NCBI GenBank assembly: GCA_009783805.1
Contig: WRCU01000152.1
Coordinates: 1 to 5,103, forward strand
Source of the DNA: Oscillospiraceae bacterium
GTDB lineage: Bacteria; Bacillota; Clostridia; WRCU01
Length of the DNA: 5,103 bases
Direction: 5' to 3'
Part shown: in pieces, positions 1 to 4,036 of the stretch
Position numbering within the stretch: the stretch's first letter is position 1
How the letters are laid out: every line of letters starts with the position of its first letter
Notes under the pieces: generated by a model
The model's database searches: none
Seen by the model: the letters and a program-made list of their open reading frames with translations, nothing else
Told to the model about the DNA's origin: nothing
Made by a program: the position numbers and the translations under genes

Positions 1-337
1 CGTTATAGAACAGGTAGCGTATGCCCTTCTCCTTGAAGACCTTGAGGAGCCTCTCGTAGTCGGCCCTGTCCTCCGTGTGCCTCTTCAGCTTGTACCTCAC
101 GGAGCCCAGCGCGGACGACGGCGTGGTCCTGAGCAGCTCCAGCTCGCGGGCGTCCTCCTTCGCCATGTCGTAGAGCTCGCCCTCCATCATGCCCTTTATG
201 CCGTGCGCCGCCCCGTATACGCCGGTTATGTCCCCTGACGCGAGCGCCTCCGTGAATACCCCCGCCGCGCTGGCGTTTATCACCGAGGTGGGTCCCCCGG
301 ACTGCCCGAACACGCACGCCCCCTTGAGTGAGCCCAT
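1..337 (-). CDS. pfp: Pyrophosphate-dependent 6-phosphofructokinase, N-terminal part (runs off the window)
   Basis: The enzyme phosphorylates fructose-6-phosphate to fructose-1,6-bisphosphate in the cytoplasm, using PPi instead of ATP in this branch. Reading from the ATG at 337-335, 112 codons plus one base are visible, starting MGSLKGACVFGQSGGPTSVI. The GQSGGPTSVIN loop (residues 11-21) carries GGPT where ATP-dependent enzymes usually have GGDAPGMN. YGAAHGIKGMMEG (41-53), TPSSALGS (72-79) and the DYERLL...IRYLFYN segment (93-112) are all typical of the PPi-PFK family from memory. The diagnostic GGxDS/GGDD phosphate-donor motif lies just past the window edge, so donor specificity is inferred. 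The start is secure: an in-frame TAG lies seven codons upstream with no other usual start codon between, and a G-rich Shine-Dalgarno (AGGACGGGGGG on the minus strand) precedes it. The family is usually around 400 residues, so about three quarters is missing. It is divergent from fba, the next glycolytic step. Confidence 0.88.
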   Translation of the reverse strand, partial: MGSLKGACVFGQSGGPTSVINASAAGVFTEALASGDITGVYGAAHGIKGMMEGELYDMAKEDARELELLRTTPSSALGSVRYKLKRHTEDRADYERLLKVFKEKGIRYLFYN

Positions 338-369
338 CTTCGCGATCCCCCCGTCCTAATCGGATGTTT

Positions 370-399
370 GCGCCCTCGCCTCCGGCGGCTTGCGGGCGC
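370..399 (-). other. Potential hairpin in the pfp leader
   Basis: GCGCCC (370-375) pairs perfectly with GGGCGC (394-399). Inside it CGCC (377-380) can pair with GGCG (384-387) around a 3-nt loop. It would form in the pfp 5' leader, some 30-60 nt ahead of the start codon. No T tract follows on either strand, so it is not a convincing terminator or attenuator. In a GC-rich genome such pairing can arise by chance, so the call is tentative. Confidence 0.3.
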
Positions 400-414
400 C
401 TTCCATATCGGAAG

Positions 415-444
415 AATATAACAAACGGGGGCGCCGCAAATCAA
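415..444 (-). promoter_or_regulatory. Candidate sigma-A-type promoter for pfp
   Basis: On the minus strand, TTGATT (444-439) and TATATT (420-415) are separated by 18 bp. The -10 hexamer matches TATAAT at five of six positions and is preceded by TGT, an extended -10 (TGN). The predicted start lies near 408, giving a leader of about 70 nt before the ATG at 337. This is one of the few AT-rich spots in the region. The -35 hexamer lies inside a repeated element (429-445), so a regulator bound there would block RNA polymerase. The call rests on consensus matching only. Confidence 0.55.
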
Positions 445-445
445 A
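429..445 (-). promoter_or_regulatory. Copy 1 of the TTTGATTTNNGGCGCCC element (toward pfp)
   Basis: Read on the minus strand, 445-429 is TTTGATTT-GC-GGCGCCC. The same motif, differing only at the two middle bases, occurs on the plus strand at 558-574 in front of fba. This copy covers the -35 hexamer and part of the spacer of the candidate pfp promoter, a position that suits a repressor. The two copies are in inverted orientation, each pointing toward its own gene. I do not recognise it as a site for a named regulator; it does not look like a CcpA cre or Rex site. Confidence 0.5.
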
Positions 446-489
446 CGGCAGGCCGCCGACCTTAGGCCCGCCATACGGCGGATTTGGCC

Positions 490-512
490 CGGGCGCTTAA
501 CTTCCGCGCCCG
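490..512. promoter_or_regulatory. Inverted repeat bracketing the fba -35 hexamer
   Basis: CGGGCGC (490-496) and GCGCCCG (506-512) are perfect 7-bp inverted arms around a 9-nt centre, TTAACTTCC. The centre contains the candidate fba -35 hexamer TTAACT (497-502). The arms lie upstream of the predicted transcript start, so the repeat would act as DNA, for example as a dimeric operator, rather than as an RNA structure. The GGGCGC core recurs elsewhere in this intergenic region. It could be coincidental given the local composition. Confidence 0.35.
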
Positions 513-525
513 AATATGGTAGGAT
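497..525 (+). promoter_or_regulatory. Candidate sigma-A-type promoter for fba and the downstream operon
   Basis: TTAACT (497-502) and TAGGAT (520-525) are separated by 17 bp, each matching the sigma-A consensus at four of six positions. TGG directly before TAGGAT provides an extended -10 (TGN), which can compensate for a weak hexamer. Transcription would start near 532 and give a leader of about 75 nt. A weaker alternative lies closer to the gene: TTGATT (559-564) and TATCAA (583-588) with an 18-bp spacer, but this would leave the Shine-Dalgarno at the extreme 5' end of the mRNA. Confidence 0.5.
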
Positions 526-557
526 GTGACCCAAGGGAAGCCTTCTGCCCACGGGCA

Positions 558-574
558 TTTGATTTTGGGCGCCC
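558..574 (+). promoter_or_regulatory. Copy 2 of the TTTGATTTNNGGCGCCC element (toward fba)
   Basis: The plus strand reads TTTGATTT-TG-GGCGCCC, matching the inverted copy at 445-429 at 15 of 17 positions. It overlaps a perfect 14-bp palindrome, TTTGGGCGCCCAAA (564-577), and further out TTGAT (559-563) is complementary to ATCAA (584-588). It lies in the predicted 5' leader of fba, roughly 26-42 nt downstream of the predicted start. A bound protein there could act as a roadblock, or the palindrome could act as a small RNA hairpin. The regulator is unknown. Confidence 0.5.
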
Positions 575-594
575 AAATACCATATCAATCGCAT

Positions 595-599
595 AGGAG
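595..599 (+). promoter_or_regulatory. Shine-Dalgarno of fba
   Basis: AGGAG ends 9 nt before the ATG at 609. It is a canonical site, in contrast to the poly-G sites in front of most other genes in the window, and it fixes the fba start. Confidence 0.8.
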
Positions 600-608
600 C
601 CAAACGCC

Positions 609-1565
609 ATGCCGCTAGTCACCTCCACGGAAATGTTCAAAAAAGCCTATGAGGGCAAGTACGCCATAGGCGCGTTCAACGTCAACAACATGGAGATAAT
701 CCAGGGCATCACCGAGGCCGCCAAGGAGGAGGGTGCGCCCCTCATACTCCAGGTCTCCGCCGGTGCCCGCAAGTACGCCAAACATACCTACCTGATGAAG
801 CTGGTCGAGGCCGCCGTGGAGGACACGGGTTTGCCCATCTGCCTCCACCTGGACCACGGCGGGGCCGGCCTGGACAGGGACGCCGCCTTCAATGAGATCA
901 AGAGCTGCGTCGACGGCGGGTTCACCTCCGTCATGATCGACGGGTCGCACTACTCCCTGAAGGAGAACATCGAGCTCACCAAGCGCTGCGTCGACTACGC
1001 GCATGGCAAGGGCGTGGTCGTGGAGGCCGAGCTGGGCAAGCTTTCCGGCATAGAGGACGCGGTCAACGTATCCGAGGAGGACGCCCAGTTCACGAACCCC
1101 GCCGAGGTCGAGGAGTTCGTCGGCAGGACCGGGGTCGACTCGCTGGCCATCGCCATAGGCACCAGCCATGGGGCCTTCAAGTTTAAGCCCGGCCAAAAGC
1201 CGAGGCTCAGGTTCGACATACTGGAGGCCATACAGGGGCTCCTACCCGGCTTCCCCATAGTGCTGCATGGGGCCTCATCGGTGGTGCAGGAGTACGTCGA
1301 CATGATCAACGAGAACGGCGGGAGGATCCCCGACGCGATCGGCATACCCGAGGAGATGCTCAGGAAGGCGGCCTCCATGGCCGTATGCAAGATCAACATC
1401 GACTCCGACCTGCGGCTGGCGATGACCGCCTCGATACGCAAGTACTTCACCGACCACCCCGACCACTTCGACCCCAGGGTGTACCTGGCCCCGGCCAGGA
1501 CCGCGCTCAAGGGCCTGGTGAAGCATAAGCTGGTAAGCGTGCTGGGCGCGAGCGGCAAGGCGTAG
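609..1565 (+). CDS. fba: Class II (zinc-dependent) fructose-bisphosphate aldolase
   Basis: This cytoplasmic glycolytic/gluconeogenic enzyme reversibly cleaves fructose-1,6-bisphosphate to dihydroxyacetone phosphate and glyceraldehyde-3-phosphate. The 318-residue TIM barrel is complete. AIGAFNVNNME (19-29) opens the first strand. LHLDHGG (79-85) supplies the catalytic Asp82 and zinc ligand His83. VEAELG (138-143) carries the conserved acidic residues. GTSHG (184-188) supplies His187, a zinc ligand, and VLHGASS (218-224) supplies His220, another zinc ligand, plus the substrate phosphate-binding GAS. KINIDSDLR (261-269) is the conserved DHAP-binding segment. The length and the RIPDAIGIPEEMLRKA stretch (239-254) fit the bacterial/amitochondriate-protist class II group rather than the longer E. 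coli FbaA type (from memory). It is divergent from pfp and is the first gene of the apparent plus-strand operon. No catalytic residue is missing. Confidence 0.96.
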   Translation: MPLVTSTEMFKKAYEGKYAIGAFNVNNMEIIQGITEAAKEEGAPLILQVSAGARKYAKHTYLMKLVEAAVEDTGLPICLHLDHGGAGLDRDAAFNEIKSCVDGGFTSVMIDGSHYSLKENIELTKRCVDYAHGKGVVVEAELGKLSGIEDAVNVSEEDAQFTNPAEVEEFVGRTGVDSLAIAIGTSHGAFKFKPGQKPRLRFDILEAIQGLLPGFPIVLHGASSVVQEYVDMINENGGRIPDAIGIPEEMLRKAASMAVCKINIDSDLRLAMTASIRKYFTDHPDHFDPRVYLAPARTALKGLVKHKLVSVLGASGKA

Positions 1566-1603
1566 GGAACGGATTGGGCATAGGCCGAGGCACTGAGATG
1601 GAT

Positions 1604-1611
1604 GGGGGGGG
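1604..1611 (+). promoter_or_regulatory. G8 tract acting as the darA Shine-Dalgarno
   Basis: Eight consecutive G residues lie 7 nt upstream of the ATG at 1619 and are the only plausible ribosome-binding sequence for that start. They would pair with the CCUCC of 16S rRNA partly through G-U pairs. Homopolymeric G runs of this length can slip during replication, which would change the spacing or strength of the site. Confidence 0.5.
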
Positions 1612-1618
1612 TATCGGG

Positions 1619-2011
1619 ATGAAGCTTCTGTTCGCCATAATGCACGACGACGACAGCCCCAAGGTCATGGGCGAGCTGAACAAGAACGGCTTCTACGTCA
1701 CGAAGCTCAACTCGACGGGGGGGTTCCTTAAGTCCGGGAACACGACCCTCCTGGTGGGGGTCGATGAGGCGAAACTCGAGACCGTGCTGGGGATCATCGC
1801 CAAGAAGTCGAAGAGCAGGAAGCAGTCGGTTAGCGCCTCCTCGTCCTTCGGCGGCGGCATGGGCCGCTACCTCTCGTCCCAGGCGGCCGGCGACAGCCTG
1901 GACGAGGTCTCGGTCTCGGACGGGCTGGGGGTCTCACAGGCGCCGGTGGAAGTCGTGGTCGGCGGGGCCACCATATTCGTGATCGACGTGGAGAAGCTCA
2001 TAAAGGTTTGA
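1619..2011 (+). CDS. darA: PII-like cyclic-di-AMP receptor, DarA/PstA family (DUF970)
   Basis: Homologues are small trimeric cytoplasmic proteins of PII-like fold that bind c-di-AMP; their downstream partner is largely unknown. The start at 1619 gives MKLLFAIMHDDD, aligning with the family N-terminus MKLIVAIVQDQD; in-frame TTG (1574) and ATG (1598) starts would add unconserved glycine-rich residues. The hallmark STGGFLKSGNTT spans residues 32-43 and PVEVVVGGATIFV spans 109-121. Thr28, Phe36, Leu37 and Asn41 correspond to ligand-contacting positions described for the S. aureus protein as I recall it, while Arg26 there is Tyr26 here. The protein is 130 residues against about 109 in Bacillus. 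The excess lies in a Ser/Gly-rich loop at about 64-108. The usual Bacillus neighbours (tmk, holB) are absent; it sits 53 nt after fba. Upstream spacing and lack of a terminator suggest cotranscription. Confidence 0.93.
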   Translation: MKLLFAIMHDDDSPKVMGELNKNGFYVTKLNSTGGFLKSGNTTLLVGVDEAKLETVLGIIAKKSKSRKQSVSASSSFGGGMGRYLSSQAAGDSLDEVSVSDGLGVSQAPVEVVVGGATIFVIDVEKLIKV

Positions 2012-2069
2012 CCCGTGGGCGCGTAGGCGCGCCGAACGGCCATGGAAGCGACGCGAGCGGGGGCTGACA

Positions 2070-3344
2070 TTGGAAAACCGCGTTTACGGGAACGTCCATC
2101 TCGGGGGGAGGCGGGCCAACTTCGGCCGCCCACTCATCATGTTCGCCTTCGCGATCCTGCTCGGCATCCTGCTTTTAGCCCTTTCGGGCAAGGACCCGAC
2201 GTACGCCTTTAATCGGGGCGCCGACCGGGCCGCGGCGGCGGATCCGGACGCGCGGGCCCAAGCGGCCTCGGACTCGGCGGCCTCGGACTCGGCGGCCTCG
2301 GACTCGGCGGCCGTCCTAGGCGCGTTCGGGACCGGCCCCGAACCCGCGTACCACGCCTTCATCCCGCAGGTCCCCCGCCTCATCCGCGCGGCCGCCGACG
2401 GGCCTATGGCGGACGGCTACGACAGCCCGATAGGCGGCGGCCAGGAAGGCCTAGGCGCGGATGGGCCCTACCGGCCGGGCGACGGCCCCCTGCCCGGCGA
2501 CGACCCCTCCGATCCCGACGGATCGGGGGATAGGGGCCGGGCCATAATGCTCGAGAACCGGCGGGAGGCCCTGCTGGAGGACCTCGGGAGGCTGAGGGAG
2601 TCCCTGGCGGCTTACCTCGCGGGATTCGAGGGCGAGTACGGCCTGTACCTGCTGGACATCGACAGCGGATGCTCCTTCGGCATCAACGACTCAAACGCCT
2701 ACCTGTCGGCCGGCACGTCCATGATATCGTTGAGCCTGTACCTGTATGCCGAGGTCGCCGAGGGCAGGGTCGACCCGACGGAGACGATGATCCTCACGCA
2801 GGCCGACATATCCGGCGGGCCGGGCACCGTCAAGAACGGCAAGGTCGGGGACAGGTACCCCATAAGCGAGCTGTCGGCCCTGTCCGTAGCCTACGGCGAC
2901 GAGACGGCCGCGAACATGCTCATGAGGCTCTTGGGCAGGGCGAAGGTGACCGAGTACGCCTCGGCGTCCTTCGGGGACTGGCCGGAACCCTTCGACCGCG
3001 CTATGAGCCCCGCGCAGCTGGGCGGCATGCTGGCGCGGATCCATGCGCTCGCAGGCCGCGAAGGGTACGAAGGCATGGCCGGCCTCATCGGCTCCATGCT
3101 GGCGCAGGCACGGAACGACAGGCTGAACAAGCTGCTGCCCGTCACGGTCAGGACGGCCCACGTCGTCGGGAACGCATGGGACGAGGCCACGGGCCACAAC
3201 GTAAGCGACGCGGGCATCGTGTACGACGCGAACCCATACGTGATCGTGGTGATGTCGAGGGGCGTGAGGGAGTCCGAGGTCTACGACGTGATAGCCAACG
3301 CGTCCAAGATGGCGTACGACTTCATGCGGCAGTACGCGGCCTAG
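2070..3344 (+). CDS. Membrane-anchored beta-lactamase-fold protein lacking catalytic motifs (predicted pseudo-enzyme)
   Basis: The 424-residue protein starts at TTG with a weak G-rich site (GAGCGGGGG) 6 nt upstream. Arg residues followed by a hydrophobic helix at about 22-39 indicate a signal anchor or signal peptide. Residues 44-158 are a low-complexity Ala/Asp/Gly/Pro/Ser linker with AASDS repeats, probably disordered and outside the membrane. Residues 163-424 resemble the class A beta-lactamase-like serine hydrolase fold: LSAGTSMISLSLYLY (212-226), AYGDETAANMLMRLLG (274-289) and TAHVVGN...DAGIVYDANPYVIVV (362-394). Against the family pattern ASTxK, SDN and HK(T/I)G, these read AGTSM (Gly215, Met218), GDE (276-278) and HVVG (Val365). 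All three catalytic motifs are lost and no SxxK occurs in the domain. It is therefore probably a binding or scaffolding protein at the cell wall, not a resistance enzyme. It follows darA by 58 nt and precedes relQ by 44 nt. ATG at 2139 is an alternative start but would cut into the anchor. Confidence 0.8.
   Translation: MENRVYGNVHLGGRRANFGRPLIMFAFAILLGILLLALSGKDPTYAFNRGADRAAAADPDARAQAASDSAASDSAASDSAAVLGAFGTGPEPAYHAFIPQVPRLIRAAADGPMADGYDSPIGGGQEGLGADGPYRPGDGPLPGDDPSDPDGSGDRGRAIMLENRREALLEDLGRLRESLAAYLAGFEGEYGLYLLDIDSGCSFGINDSNAYLSAGTSMISLSLYLYAEVAEGRVDPTETMILTQADISGGPGTVKNGKVGDRYPISELSALSVAYGDETAANMLMRLLGRAKVTEYASASFGDWPEPFDRAMSPAQLGGMLARIHALAGREGYEGMAGLIGSMLAQARNDRLNKLLPVTVRTAHVVGNAWDEATGHNVSDAGIVYDANPYVIVVMSRGVRESEVYDVIANASKMAYDFMRQYAA
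2262..2312 (+). repeat. In-frame 15-bp tandem repeat, 3.4 copies
   Basis: GCGGCCTCGGACTCG occurs three times without a mismatch (2262-2276, 2277-2291, 2292-2306), followed by a partial GCGGCC (2307-2312). Each unit encodes AASDS, giving residues 65-81 of the linker of the membrane-anchored protein. The unit is a multiple of three, so copy-number changes would lengthen or shorten the linker without breaking the frame. Identity at the third codon positions suggests recent expansion. Confidence 0.9.
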
Positions 3345-3356
3345 GGGGGCGCGGGC

Positions 3357-3389
3357 ATGGATAGGGATGAAGGGGGTGGCCGCATATAG
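3357..3389 (+). other. Possible 10-codon leader ORF coupled to relQ
   Basis: ATG at 3357 opens a short frame encoding MDRDEGGGRI and ending in TAG (3387-3389). It has its own G-rich site, six G residues at 3344-3349 with 7 nt spacing, overlapping the stop region of the preceding gene. Its TAG shares one base with the relQ GTG start (TAGTG), the arrangement expected for translational coupling. The peptide resembles no known leader, and its GGGGG codons are also the relQ Shine-Dalgarno. It may be chance, as short ORFs are common. Confidence 0.25.
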
Positions 3390-4036
3390 TGACACGGTTC
3401 GGCGAGGCGGAGTTCGCCCGCGTCAAGGACATCATGCCGGCGTACGACTACGCCCTGCAGATCATGGCCACGAAGCTGCGCATCATATACATGCACTATG
3501 AGTCGGTGGGGGACTACAACCCCATAAACCACATACAGTCACGCCTCAAGTCCTTCGAGAGCATGGCGGAGAAGCTGAGCCGCAAGGGGCTCCCCCTCAC
3601 CGCGGGCGCGGCCAGGGAGTACCTGGACGACATCGCCGGGGTCAGGGTCATATGCTCCTTCGCGAAGGACATAGCGACGGTGGTCGACACGCTGGAGCGC
3701 CAGCAGGACATATACGTCGTCAGGAAGACCGACTACATAGAGAGCCCCAAGGAGACCGGCTACCGGAGCTACCACCTCATCGTTGAGGTGCCCATCTACC
3801 TGCCCGCGGACAGGATCCGCGTGAAGGCGGAGGTGCAGATCCGCACGCAGGGCATGGACTTCTGGGCCGGGATGGAGCATAAGGCGAGGTACAAGAACGA
3901 GGGCACCATACCGCCGAACCTAGCCAGGGAGCTGCGCGTGTGCTCCGAGCGGATAGCCGAGCTAGACAGGCAGATGTCCCTAATACATGACAAGATAAGG
4001 ATGTTCAACGATGACGAGAACGCAGCAGGCGAATGA
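3389..4036 (+). CDS. relQ: Small alarmone synthetase, RelQ/YjbM-type GTP pyrophosphokinase
   Basis: Enzymes of this family transfer pyrophosphate from ATP to GDP or GTP to make the stringent-response alarmones (p)ppGpp. The 215-residue protein has only the synthetase domain, with no HD hydrolase, TGS or ACT domains, as expected for a small synthetase. NPINHIQSRLKS (44-55) contains the Arg52 and Lys54 pair. DIAGVRVICSF (81-91) contains the Mg-binding Asp81. ETGYRSYHL (122-130) is the GTP-side motif. EVQIRT (148-153) contains the catalytic Glu148, and MEHKARYK (162-169) follows. The C-terminal helix (about 178-206) fits the tetramerisation helix of RelQ. The start is GTG at 3389, preceded by AGGGGGTGG (3371-3379) with 9 nt spacing; an in-frame TGA at 3368-3370 excludes longer forms. 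It overlaps the downstream helicase by 26 nt, implying cotranscription and coupling. No key residue is missing, so it should be active. Confidence 0.93.
   Translation: MTRFGEAEFARVKDIMPAYDYALQIMATKLRIIYMHYESVGDYNPINHIQSRLKSFESMAEKLSRKGLPLTAGAAREYLDDIAGVRVICSFAKDIATVVDTLERQQDIYVVRKTDYIESPKETGYRSYHLIVEVPIYLPADRIRVKAEVQIRTQGMDFWAGMEHKARYKNEGTIPPNLARELRVCSERIAELDRQMSLIHDKIRMFNDDENAAGE
3997..4001 (+). promoter_or_regulatory. Shine-Dalgarno of the DEAD-box helicase, inside relQ
   Basis: AAGGA lies within the last codons of relQ, 9 nt before the ATG at 4011. Together with the in-frame TAA at 3996-3998, which bars any longer reading, it decides the helicase start. Confidence 0.7.

Noticed and set aside
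3..317. Minus-strand open frame of 104 codons at the left end
   Set aside because: It overlaps the recognisable PPi-phosphofructokinase in another frame, and its Arg/Gly/His-rich product looks like a composition artefact.
280..603. Minus-strand open frame of 107 codons across the divergent control region
   Set aside because: It covers both promoter candidates and overlaps the pfp N-terminus; the product shows no recognisable domain and its start has no convincing ribosome site.
1574..1618. N-terminal extension of the DarA homologue from TTG 1574 or ATG 1598
   Set aside because: The family begins at MKLxxAI, which matches ATG 1619, and the extension is glycine-rich and unconserved in character.
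2012..2069. Terminator around the GGCGCGCC palindrome (2026-2033)
   Set aside because: The palindrome is short, has no loop and is not followed by T residues.
2070..3344. Active beta-lactamase or antibiotic-resistance gene
   Set aside because: The Ser and Lys of SxxK, the Ser and Asn of SDN and the Lys of KTG are all replaced.
2669..3395. Overlapping open frames of 231 (plus) and 234 (minus) codons within the beta-lactamase-fold gene
   Set aside because: They are Arg/Gly/His-rich shadows, while the 2070-3344 frame has a membrane anchor and a recognisable fold.
3389..4036. Bifunctional Rel/SpoT enzyme
   Set aside because: At 215 residues it has only the synthetase domain; no HD hydrolase, TGS or ACT region is present.
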